Below are positions 53,150-61,576 of a stretch of DNA of 64,000 nt, in pieces. The position numbers and the translations under genes are program-made. Under the pieces are notes generated by a model, which was not told where the DNA came from, made no database searches, and saw only the letters and a program-made list of their open reading frames with translations. Each line of letters begins with the position of its first letter. The stretch's first letter is position 1. Source of the DNA: Ignavibacterium sp. GTDB lineage: Bacteria > Bacteroidota > Ignavibacteria > Ignavibacteriales > Ignavibacteriaceae. The stretch spans positions 124,001-188,000 of the forward strand of contig JAGXRK010000050.1 of NCBI GenBank assembly GCA_018335755.1, in the 5' to 3' direction.

Positions 53150-54664
53150 TCATTTCATCAATATCATTTTACGACTTAAAGATTTATCTCCAATTTGGAT
53201 TTTATACAGGTAAACACCGGATGACAATTCACTTCCATTAAATTCTACTTCATAATTTCCCGGCTGCTGTTCTTCATTTACAAGTAAAGCAACTTCATTT
53301 CCTAAAATATTATATACTTTTAAGGTTACCAACAAATTGTCATTTCGAGAAGCTTGCGACGAGAAATCCTTTAGATTCCTCATTTCGTTCGGAATGACAA
53401 ATCGTATTTTTGTTACAGGATTAAAAGGATTAGGATAATTCTGCTCAAGTCTGAATTCATAAAGCTGAGATTTTGAATCTTTTATTCCTGTGGGTATATC
53501 TACAATAAAATTTAGTGTGTTGCTGTATGTAAAAGTAGAATCAGATGTAAACGCTTTTACCTTCCAGAAATAGTTTCCATCCTGAAGCTCTGTTGAAAAA
53601 GTTGTATCAGAGATACTGCCTGATTGAAATATTATATTATTAAACATATCATCTGAAGCAATCAATAATTTATAATTTACTTCATCATAAAGGTTTAATG
53701 AATAAGTATTATTCCAGATAAATGTAATACTGGTTTCAGCTAACGTATCAGTCGGCGAAATTAGAGTAAATTCTATCGGAACCAATGGTTTCAATTCATA
53801 TTGAAATAATATTGAAGTATCAGTCTGTGCCTCATTACCAAAAGCATATTTGAAATATGTTGTATCCTCCTTCAGGAATAAATTAAAAATACTGGTCAGA
53901 TATTTCCGCGTTGTTGTAAGCTGTTGTGCAGGTGTCAAATATCCATTCGGATCAGTCCAATCCCATATGCGGGTATCCATAAACTTCGTATGATTTCCGC
54001 CCTTAATGACTGGTAAACTTTTAATCGGCAGGGCATTAGTAAACATTGGGAGCTGATTTGTATTAACCGGTGTAATTCCATCGTTCTGCGCAGATATTAA
54101 ATATACGACACCATGTATCTGGTTCATTACCGATATTGCAGATGGATTAGTTTCCGAAGCTGCTAAAGGTGTTGCAACTGTTATTGAGATATCATTTGCT
54201 GCAGCAAGCAGACTGGCACCTCCGCCCATTGAGTGACCTGATAACCCTGTTTTTGTAATGTCAATTAAATTATAAAATCGTGAGCCGGGATTTTGATTTT
54301 GTGATTTGATATAGTCAGCACAAAAGATAAGATCATAACCAAGCTGCAGATGATTGTTGTCCGGAAATTGAGGAGCTATTATAATATATCCATAGCTAGC
54401 AAGATGTTTAAAAATAGAAATATAGTAGCTGTTCTGCATAAAGAAGCCGTGGCCGAATGCTATAATCTGATAAGGGTGATTTAAGGTATCAATCTGAGCT
54501 TCAATGCCTTCTTCGAATGATGGGTAGTAGATTATGGTATTAAGATTTCTTCCATTGCGATTTAATGATTCACTTGTCCATCCTGCCTGAAGCGGCCCTG
54601 GATTTTCAGGCTGAGCGAATAAAAAGGAAGTTATCAATAACGGAAATAAAATGATCTTTTTCAC
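53150..54664 (-). CDS. T9SS-sorted alpha/beta hydrolase (dienelactone hydrolase/chlorophyllase-like)
   Basis: The 504-residue protein starts at a GTG (54664) and has a signal peptide (1-17), an alpha/beta hydrolase domain (about 25-280) with the nucleophile Ser145 in GHSMGGGAS, an FnIII-like domain (about 295-395) and a T9SS sorting domain (about 405-504, LEQNYPNPFNPVTKI). The sorting domain is longer than usual because a 64-bp palindromic repeat is translated in it, giving NEMRNLKDFSSQASRNDN between TKIRFVIP and VTLKVYN. The substrate is unknown; the fold suits an esterase or a lipase-like enzyme. Confidence 0.85.
   Translation of the reverse strand: MKKIILFPLLITSFLFAQPENPGPLQAGWTSESLNRNGRNLNTIIYYPSFEEGIEAQIDTLNHPYQIIAFGHGFFMQNSYYISIFKHLASYGYIIIAPQFPDNNHLQLGYDLIFCADYIKSQNQNPGSRFYNLIDITKTGLSGHSMGGGASLLAAANDISITVATPLAASETNPSAISVMNQIHGVVYLISAQNDGITPVNTNQLPMFTNALPIKSLPVIKGGNHTKFMDTRIWDWTDPNGYLTPAQQLTTTRKYLTSIFNLFLKEDTTYFKYAFGNEAQTDTSILFQYELKPLVPIEFTLISPTDTLAETSITFIWNNTYSLNLYDEVNYKLLIASDDMFNNIIFQSGSISDTTFSTELQDGNYFWKVKAFTSDSTFTYSNTLNFIVDIPTGIKDSKSQLYEFRLEQNYPNPFNPVTKIRFVIPNEMRNLKDFSSQASRNDNLLVTLKVYNILGNEVALLVNEEQQPGNYEVEFNGSELSSGVYLYKIQIGDKSLSRKMILMK
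53337..53400. repeat. palindromic repeat inserted in a coding region
   Basis: The 64-bp element begins TTGTCATTTCGAGAAGCTTG and ends CGTTCGGAATGACAA. Its ends TTGTCATTTCGA and TCGGAATGACAA are complementary with one mismatch. It resembles a widespread intergenic repeat of this bacterial group. Here it lies in frame inside the sorting domain of the hydrolase. Confidence 0.75.
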
Positions 54665-54676
54665 AAAGAAAATTTA

Positions 54677-57100
54677 CTAAAAATCCTCCCCATTAAAATT
54701 TCCATTTTCGTTTATTCCCTCTCTTTCATTTCTTTGAGTATTTATATTAATTCTCAAATTCAGCATAACTGCCGGAGATTCCCTTGTAAAATAATTGTAA
54801 TTATAGAAGTTCAATCCTTCTGAAGTAAATTCATATTTTGCAGTGCCCAGCACATCACGAACCTGCAATGTAATTGATAGGAGACGATCGAATAGATCCT
54901 GCCTTAACGCGAGATCTGTTGAAAAATATCCCTCTCTTCTTCCTTGTGAAGATACTGAAGGACTGTTATATCTAGCATTCACCTGAAGTTGAGTTGTACC
55001 GCCAAGACGAAATACATTATTAAGTCTTCCCTGCCAGTTAAAACTTTCTCGTGAAAATTGCACTTCATAAAGAATACCCTCTATCCTATAATTATAAATA
55101 TTCCCCATAAGATTAACATTCCAGAATTTGAACATATCAAAAAGCAGCATTATTTCAGATCCGATCGAATAATCCCTGCCAATATTTTCAACGGTGTTAA
55201 GTGTTACATCTTCTTCAAATACAGAACGAACTCCTTCAATTTTATTCTGGGTCAGCTTATAGTAAATTTCAGCAGAAAGCGAAATATTTCCGAAGTATGT
55301 TTGAACTGCCATTTCATAAGAATCAATGTATTCAGGTTCAAGAGCAGGATTGCCTCTGCGTACATTATTGGCATCCATCCAGGTGTCAAACGGTTCAAGC
55401 TGCCATCCGCGCGGGCGTTCAAATCTTCGAGTATAACTAGCCATTACTTGCTTTCCTTTGGAGAATTCATATGAACCATGAACGGAAGGAAAATAATCCC
55501 ATCTGTCAATCTTATACTCCTGATCCAGCAATGGCAATTCAATAGTTCTGAAAGTATATTCACCTCTAATACCAGCCTGTAATCCAAGTTTATTCCAGCT
55601 ATTTGAAAAAATTGAGTATAGGGCATGTTCACTTCGGGTATATTCTGTAGTGTAGCTGAATTCAGGTTGAATTTCATAAATGCCCGAGGTTGAATTAAAG
55701 TCAAACAGAGATGTGCTTTCTTCAGAAATATCTATTTGACCCTGATATCCTGATTCAAATTTGCTTTTTTCGCTTATCGGAAGCACATAATCAATCTTTC
55801 CTCTTACATCTGACGAAGGACCTTTTTCAGTAGTCCATTTTCCTCCGAACTGAGTACTGTTATCAATTTCAGATGATCTTGTAAATTCGTCAGCATCATT
55901 TGAGCTGAAAACTAACTCACTGCTCAGTTCGTGTCCGTTTGAATCGAATTTATGAATAAAATTAGTATTTAAAGCAAAGTAAGTTGATGCACGTGATCTT
56001 TCAGAGCGGCTCAAATAATTAAATTGCTGAGGGTCATTTTGTGACCACTGTACATAATTCAGCAAATCATTATCAAGTGATTCTCTAAAGCCAAATCTGC
56101 CGCCAAAACTTATAATATCCGATTGACCAAGTCTGAGTTCCATACCAGCTCTCGCACTATAGGAAATTCTTCCTCGCTCTCTATAACCAAATGAATTAAT
56201 AAAATTTGTATTCTGATCTAAAATAAATCTGTTCTCCTGTCTCCTATCACCCGGTGAAAATCTTCTGTTATAATCAAAACCAAAGTGTGAGCTGAATTTA
56301 TCCTCAACATACTCAACTAAGAAATCGCCTCCGTACTTGTCATTTAAGCCTGCATTTGCATTTACAATTCCGCTGAATCCCCTTAACCTGCTATCCTTAA
56401 GTACGATGTTGATTATTCCAGATGTTCCTTCAGGATCATATTTCGCCGATGGATTAGTAATGATTTCGATTGATCCGATCGAACTGGCTGGAAGCTGCTG
56501 AAGGATATCCTGTGCATCCAGAACCGAAGGTCGTCCATCAATCAAAACTGTAAAACTTCCGCTTCCCCTTAAACTTACATTCCCTTCAACATCAACAGTT
56601 ACTGAAGGAATATTCTCAAGAATATCAACTGCACTACCTGAAATGACAGTCTGCATTTGATCGACATCAATTACTTTTTTATCGATCTGATAACTTACGG
56701 GAGATCTCTGTCCTTCAACAACTACTTCTTCAATATCTATTTCTGTTGGTGAAATAACTATTTCTCCCATATTTAAATTCATTTGTTTAGCATTAATACT
56801 TACTTCAAAACGTTTATCTTCAAACCCGATGAATCTGACGTCAAGAAAATACGCACCCTCAGGAATTTGTGTCAGGTTGAAATAACCGTCGGAATTTGTA
56901 ATTCCGCCAGTAACAAGTGTTGTATCAGAAACAGAAAGCACAACGATATTGGAATATTCGATTGGTTTGCCAGTTCCGGATTCTAAAACTCTTCCGGATA
57001 TTGAACCATCAGCTAACGGCTGATTGCTTCTTATCTGTGAAAAATGATTTTCAGAAATAATTATAAACTTGAGAAGTACAATAAAAAATATCTTATTCAT
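54677..57100 (-). CDS. TonB-receptor-like outer-membrane protein (OMP_b-brl_3)
   Basis: The 807-residue protein has a signal peptide (about 1-20), a CarboxypepD_reg domain (about 32-115), a plug (about 140-235, VSLRGSGSFTVLIDGRP, TNPSAKYDPEGTSGIINI) and a barrel of the OMP_b-brl_3 type. The GTSGIINIVLK motif is the usual plug end. It lies 13 bases before the hydrolase gene and may share its transcript. It is a paralogue of the next gene. Ligand unknown; no SusD partner. Confidence 0.87.
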   Translation of the reverse strand: MNKIFFIVLLKFIIISENHFSQIRSNQPLADGSISGRVLESGTGKPIEYSNIVVLSVSDTTLVTGGITNSDGYFNLTQIPEGAYFLDVRFIGFEDKRFEVSINAKQMNLNMGEIVISPTEIDIEEVVVEGQRSPVSYQIDKKVIDVDQMQTVISGSAVDILENIPSVTVDVEGNVSLRGSGSFTVLIDGRPSVLDAQDILQQLPASSIGSIEIITNPSAKYDPEGTSGIINIVLKDSRLRGFSGIVNANAGLNDKYGGDFLVEYVEDKFSSHFGFDYNRRFSPGDRRQENRFILDQNTNFINSFGYRERGRISYSARAGMELRLGQSDIISFGGRFGFRESLDNDLLNYVQWSQNDPQQFNYLSRSERSRASTYFALNTNFIHKFDSNGHELSSELVFSSNDADEFTRSSEIDNSTQFGGKWTTEKGPSSDVRGKIDYVLPISEKSKFESGYQGQIDISEESTSLFDFNSTSGIYEIQPEFSYTTEYTRSEHALYSIFSNSWNKLGLQAGIRGEYTFRTIELPLLDQEYKIDRWDYFPSVHGSYEFSKGKQVMASYTRRFERPRGWQLEPFDTWMDANNVRRGNPALEPEYIDSYEMAVQTYFGNISLSAEIYYKLTQNKIEGVRSVFEEDVTLNTVENIGRDYSIGSEIMLLFDMFKFWNVNLMGNIYNYRIEGILYEVQFSRESFNWQGRLNNVFRLGGTTQLQVNARYNSPSVSSQGRREGYFSTDLALRQDLFDRLLSITLQVRDVLGTAKYEFTSEGLNFYNYNYFTRESPAVMLNLRININTQRNEREGINENGNFNGEDF

Positions 57101-57285
57101 AGAATTCCTGTATTTATTAAACTAATAAAATATTAAACAGCGTAGCATTTTTGAATGCAGTGGTTCTTTACTTCAATATGATTTAAGATAAAATGATTTA
57201 TTTATTGATACAATCTATTTATGCGGTATTATGAAGCAGCGCACTCTATCAACAAAATTGACAGAATAATCAGCGTAATTTAATT

Positions 57286-59763
57286 TTAAAACTCATCCAT
57301 CATATCATCATCATCTCGCGGTCTTCTCTCTCGTTCCTTGCTATTATTGTTGGGACTGAGTCTGAATGAAATTCCAAGATATGCAGCACGTGATTCAAAT
57401 TTTCTATATGAGGTTGTCAGGAAGTTCGGACCAAAAGTTTCAGATTCCCATTTTCTTGTATTGAACACATCACTGACTCTGAATGTAAGAGATAGTTGTC
57501 CATCTATAAAATCTTTTCGCATTGCAAAATCGGCTGTGAATTGCTCTTTAGTTTTTCCCTGCAAAGAAAAGCCGGGCGCATTATAATTCATATTTATCTG
57601 GAAATTAAAATCTTTTGCCGGTGCAATAGTAGTGTTCAATCTTGTCATCCAACTGTAATCGTCATTTGAAAGATTAAAGCCTTCGAACTCATTCCTGAAG
57701 TATGTGAAACTTGCATTCGCTCTCAGCCAATCAAAGATAGGAGAGCTTGCAGTAAGCTCAAGTCCATAAGAAATATTTTTCGCAAGATTAAGCCATGTAG
57801 TTTCAGTCACTCCATCGTTACGAACGATTGTGTAATTTGTTATTGCATCCTGTGTGTTACGATAAAATACTGAAGAAGTGATAGCGCTCCGACCGAATAA
57901 TTTCGAGTAACCTAACTCAAGAGCATTTATAAATTCAGGATCTAATTCAGGATTTCCATAGCGGATATTTAACGAATCGGACCTGTCTACATAAGGATTC
58001 AGTATCCTGTTATGAGGTCTCGATACTCTCCTGCTGTAACTTAGTTGAATTTCCTGAAAACCGGGAAGCGACTGAACCAAATGAACTGTTGGATAAAGCG
58101 CAAAATAATTCTTCTTAAAAGATGTAGGATCAAGCAATTCATCACCGGCTACATCGGCTTGTTCAGCCCGTAAACCAATCTGGTATTTAAATCCTTCATA
58201 ATTATTTGAATAGATCCCATAAGCGGCATATATATTTTCCTTGTATTCAAAATTCCTTTTTCTGGAAATATCGTTTAGCCATAAATCGGAGTTGTAATCG
58301 AAATTCAGGTAATCGTTTTTAGAGTTGAAATTCTTTAACGATATCTGAAATCCGGTTTCAATTCGGCCAAAGCCTTCAATAGGATTTATATAATTAGTTT
58401 GGATTGTCCACTGCTTATTTTTATTATCGGATAATCCGCGCTGTAAAATATCGGGATCACCTGTCGGTTGTTTATTTACATCAAAATTAGTTTGAATAAA
58501 ATTTTCATCACGATCCATTTTAAAGTCGCCAAATACTATATCGGAAGTCAGTTCAGCACCTTTGGTATCGAATGTACGCTTATAGCTTAAAGTATAGTTA
58601 AAAGCTCTCATACTGCGGTCGTTATCACTTGACCTTTCAAAATATCTTGTAATTTCATTTGATGAGTTAAGTGTGGTGTTATTAACAATGCCGCTGTTGT
58701 CCCAACTGTTTCGTCTGCCCCGGAATGAAAAAGTTATTGTGTTGTAGTTATCCGGTATATAATCAACTCCTGTAGTTAAGTTATAACCCATCCGTTCAAA
58801 AATACCGTCGCTCGACTGATCCAAATATGAAATGTTATTATTAAAATTATTAGTTCTTAATGAATTTCCCCAGGTATCGTTCTGCGACATCCTTGAATCG
58901 AATGAACCGAAAAAATTTAGTGATGGAAGCCGATAACTTAAATTAAGTGAACCATTATATTTATCCCCTGTGCCAGCGGTTGCACTAATAGTTCCATTTA
59001 ATCCGCCGTCTATTTTCTTCTTAAGTATAATATTCAATATTCCGCCTGTTCCTTCAGGATCATATCTCGCAGATGGATTGGTAACGAGTTCCACTGATTC
59101 AATATCAATTGCCGGAATATTGGATAAAATATCACCGCTGCCTAAACCTAAAAGTTCGCTTGGCTTTCCGTCAATTAAAATCCGAATGTTTTGATTGCCT
59201 CTGTAACTTACATTTCCATCAACATCAACACTGACAGATGGTATATTTTGTACAACATCAACTCCGGTTCCGCCAATAACGGTGAGATCCTTATCAACAT
59301 TAATAACCTTTTTATCAAGGTTATTAACTATCATTTCTTTTTCACCGGTTACAACAACGTTACCGAGCATAATGGAACTTTCATCAAGCTTTAAAACTCC
59401 AAGATCAACAGTCATAGCATTAGGTCTTATACGTATTGAGTCAATTACCAGGTCATGATATCCTATAAAAGAGGCTCTCAGGAAATACATACCAAATGGT
59501 AGTTTGCTCAGAACGAATTTTCCTTCACTATCAGAAATGGTACCAGTAAACATTGACGAGTCTCTGTAGCTGAACAAAACTACGTTGCCATACTCAATTA
59601 TTTGCTTAGTTTGATTATCAATCAACTGTCCGGTTAATAATCCTTCAGCTGAAGTCATTTGCTGTCTGCCCTGCCCACCCGGATTTGATTGGGAAAGAAC
59701 GCTGTTAAAAGAGACGATAATTAAGAAGAGTACAAAAAAGATTACTAACGAATATTTCTTCAT
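57286..59763 (-). CDS. TonB-receptor-like outer-membrane protein, paralogue of its neighbour
   Basis: The 825-residue protein has the same layout as the gene at 54677: signal (1-25), CarboxypepD_reg (about 40-120), plug (about 155-250, VSYRGNQNIRILIDGKPSEL, TNPSARYDPEGTGGILNI) and OMP_b-brl_3 barrel, with an acidic tail (DDDDMMDEF). The pair is a tandem duplication. The tail after the last strand is unusual, because barrels normally end in an aromatic residue. The 185 bases between the two genes allow a separate promoter. Confidence 0.87.
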   Translation of the reverse strand: MKKYSLVIFFVLFLIIVSFNSVLSQSNPGGQGRQQMTSAEGLLTGQLIDNQTKQIIEYGNVVLFSYRDSSMFTGTISDSEGKFVLSKLPFGMYFLRASFIGYHDLVIDSIRIRPNAMTVDLGVLKLDESSIMLGNVVVTGEKEMIVNNLDKKVINVDKDLTVIGGTGVDVVQNIPSVSVDVDGNVSYRGNQNIRILIDGKPSELLGLGSGDILSNIPAIDIESVELVTNPSARYDPEGTGGILNIILKKKIDGGLNGTISATAGTGDKYNGSLNLSYRLPSLNFFGSFDSRMSQNDTWGNSLRTNNFNNNISYLDQSSDGIFERMGYNLTTGVDYIPDNYNTITFSFRGRRNSWDNSGIVNNTTLNSSNEITRYFERSSDNDRSMRAFNYTLSYKRTFDTKGAELTSDIVFGDFKMDRDENFIQTNFDVNKQPTGDPDILQRGLSDNKNKQWTIQTNYINPIEGFGRIETGFQISLKNFNSKNDYLNFDYNSDLWLNDISRKRNFEYKENIYAAYGIYSNNYEGFKYQIGLRAEQADVAGDELLDPTSFKKNYFALYPTVHLVQSLPGFQEIQLSYSRRVSRPHNRILNPYVDRSDSLNIRYGNPELDPEFINALELGYSKLFGRSAITSSVFYRNTQDAITNYTIVRNDGVTETTWLNLAKNISYGLELTASSPIFDWLRANASFTYFRNEFEGFNLSNDDYSWMTRLNTTIAPAKDFNFQINMNYNAPGFSLQGKTKEQFTADFAMRKDFIDGQLSLTFRVSDVFNTRKWESETFGPNFLTTSYRKFESRAAYLGISFRLSPNNNSKERERRPRDDDDMMDEF

Positions 59764-59974
59764 ATTTATTTATTTTTTTATTGTTTTTTACTAATACTAA
59801 ACCGCAAATTTAGACAAATAATTCCTCTTAGCCGTTTAATAATTAGATAAAAAATAAAACAAAATGTTGCAGTATTGGTACAATTTTCAGTCGCTCTCTG
59901 GCCAATGTGGCATCTCTTACGGATTCGACTTTAAATCAGCAAAATTCCTACAGAAATTAATCATTTATGCTATT

Positions 59975-59982
59975 TATATTTG
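59975..59982 (+). promoter_or_regulatory. candidate -7 element (TATATTTG)
   Basis: TATATTTG matches TAnnTTTG and stands 26 bases before the ATG of the response regulator at 60008. No -33 element was recognised. Confidence 0.4.
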
Positions 59983-60007
59983 TCCTGATTAACTAAATAG
60001 TACTTCT

Positions 60008-60382
60008 ATGAATGAAATAAAAAATATTCTTTATGTTGAAGATGAAGAAGTTGCTTTCTCTGTTGTAAAGCGTTTCCTTGAAAAACAATACATAATTGAG
60101 AATGCATTGGATGCGGAATCCGCAATAAATCTTTTAGAAAAAAAGAAATACGAGTTAATCCTAATGGATATTTCATTAAAACACAGCATAAACGGGCTGG
60201 ATCTTACAAGACTCATTAGAAATATGCCAGATTACATAGACATTCCTATAATTGCAGTTACTGCACACGCAATGGTTGGAGATAAAGAAAAAATTCTTGA
60301 TTCCGGGTGTGACGCATATCTTTCAAAACCTTTTACTATGAAGGAAATAACGGACTTGATCAGTAAGTTTCTACTTAAATAA
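60008..60382 (+). CDS. single-domain response regulator
   Basis: The 124 residues form only a CheY-like receiver: ED at 11-12, phospho-Asp54 in LMDISL, Thr85 and Lys107 in KPF. It has no output domain, so it works in a phosphorelay or by binding a partner. The SLKHSINGLDL and TAHAMVGDKEKILDSGCDAYLSKPF segments resemble receivers of hybrid kinases. Its stop touches the stop of the convergent EamA gene (60382/60383). Confidence 0.92.
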   Translation: MNEIKNILYVEDEEVAFSVVKRFLEKQYIIENALDAESAINLLEKKKYELILMDISLKHSINGLDLTRLIRNMPDYIDIPIIAVTAHAMVGDKEKILDSGCDAYLSKPFTMKEITDLISKFLLK

Positions 60383-61264
60383 TCAACTGTTAACCAGAAT
60401 AACCAGACCTGTTAGAATTATCACTGCCGCAATCAATCTCTTAAGAACATTACTCTCCTTAAATAATTTTCCGCCGATTATTATTGCGATCAAAACCGAT
60501 AATCTTTTTACAGAAAGTACCAGAGCGACTGCAGCAATTTTTGTTGCCTCAATCTGTGTATACCTATAAATAACAGTAAATAAAGAAATTAATAAAATCA
60601 GATAAATATCATTTTTATTTAAGGGCTTAAAAATTTCATTAAATTTTTTGTTTCTGATTAGAACTATGGTCGTAAATATGAGAGCAAAAAATAACTGCTG
60701 GTAAGCCATAAAAGTGTATGCAGGTAACTTAAAATCTTTTAATAGCACACGATCAATCAATGATGTAATTGAGAAGAGGAGCAAAGCAAAAAAAACATAC
60801 TTGTATTTATTAAACCTTATAAGAGATTTGAACGGATCAAAAATGCTTTGATCGTCTTTTCTTAGTTCAAGAATATACGTACCGATCAGCATAAGCGCCA
60901 AACCGATCCATTCATTGATAACTAGAGTGTCCTGTATCAACAAAACGCCCAACACCGCAACCAGTCCAGGCGATAAAGCAAGCAGAGGCAGTGCCTCGCT
61001 TATTTCCAGGTTTTTGATTGCAAGCATTACGCAAAGAAATGCCAATGCACTTAATATCGCTTTGACAAATAATATTATAAGGGGTGTTGATAAGCTTAAG
61101 TTTAAAGGCGCATCAAAAAAAAATGGTATAGAGAAAATGAGGGTTATAATAGAAACAAAGAAAGAAAAATCTAAAGCGTCTAATCTGAAAAGAACTTTTT
61201 TTTCTGATATTGCTGCCAATGCAGAAAACACTGCAGATATAAGTGCTAAGTAAAACCAGGTCAT
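60383..61264 (-). CDS. EamA/DMT family transporter
   Basis: The 293-residue protein has ten hydrophobic helices arranged as two EamA halves (about 1-135 and 150-293), each ending in a conserved pattern (GLALMLIGTYILEL; LKRLIAAVIILTGLVILVN). Family members export metabolites or amino acids; the substrate is not evident. No operon partners are visible. Confidence 0.9.
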   Translation of the reverse strand: MTWFYLALISAVFSALAAISEKKVLFRLDALDFSFFVSIITLIFSIPFFFDAPLNLSLSTPLIILFVKAILSALAFLCVMLAIKNLEISEALPLLALSPGLVAVLGVLLIQDTLVINEWIGLALMLIGTYILELRKDDQSIFDPFKSLIRFNKYKYVFFALLLFSITSLIDRVLLKDFKLPAYTFMAYQQLFFALIFTTIVLIRNKKFNEIFKPLNKNDIYLILLISLFTVIYRYTQIEATKIAAVALVLSVKRLSVLIAIIIGGKLFKESNVLKRLIAAVIILTGLVILVNS

Positions 61265-61576
61265 TAGTTAAAAGAATTCCTTATACTTAAAAAATTATTG
61301 AAAATCCGAAACACAACTGTAAAAAATGAATGATGGTAATTAAGTAAAACAAATTAATCAATGATTATGTCATGCTACACAAAGCTGTTAAACCTTCGGG
61401 GTTTTTCTGAAAAGGCAGTTAAATTATTAGCAAAATTCTTAATTATTTCAGAAAACCTCAAAGGTTTTTATGAAATGTGCGTAACCTAAATGACTAATAC
61501 AATTTATATATGTAATTCCTTTCATTAACTAAAAACTTAATCATCAATCATCCTGCAATTCAATTTAAGTGAATGG
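61265..61576. other. 312-bp intergenic region with long imperfect hairpin
   Basis: Between the TonB receptor end and the EamA gene, both on the minus strand. Its only notable content is the inverted repeat at 61390-61467. No open frame of interest was found, and no promoter could be fixed for the EamA gene. Confidence 0.6.
61390..61467. repeat. interlocked palindromes forming a 22-bp stem
   Basis: AAACCTTCGGGGTTTTTCTG on the left and the TTTCAGAAAACC...AGGTTT stretch on the right pair over about 22 positions, and TTTTCTGAAA / TTTCAGAAAA within them is a perfect 10-bp match. The right arm contains its own small palindrome AAACCTCAAAGGTTT (61453-61467). It may work as the terminator of the TonB gene, or be a dispersed repeat. 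Confidence 0.6.

Noticed and set aside
55058..55474. 138-codon frame on the plus strand
   Set aside because: It lies antisense to the OMP_b-brl_3 gene, whose protein is clearly real, and has no family features.
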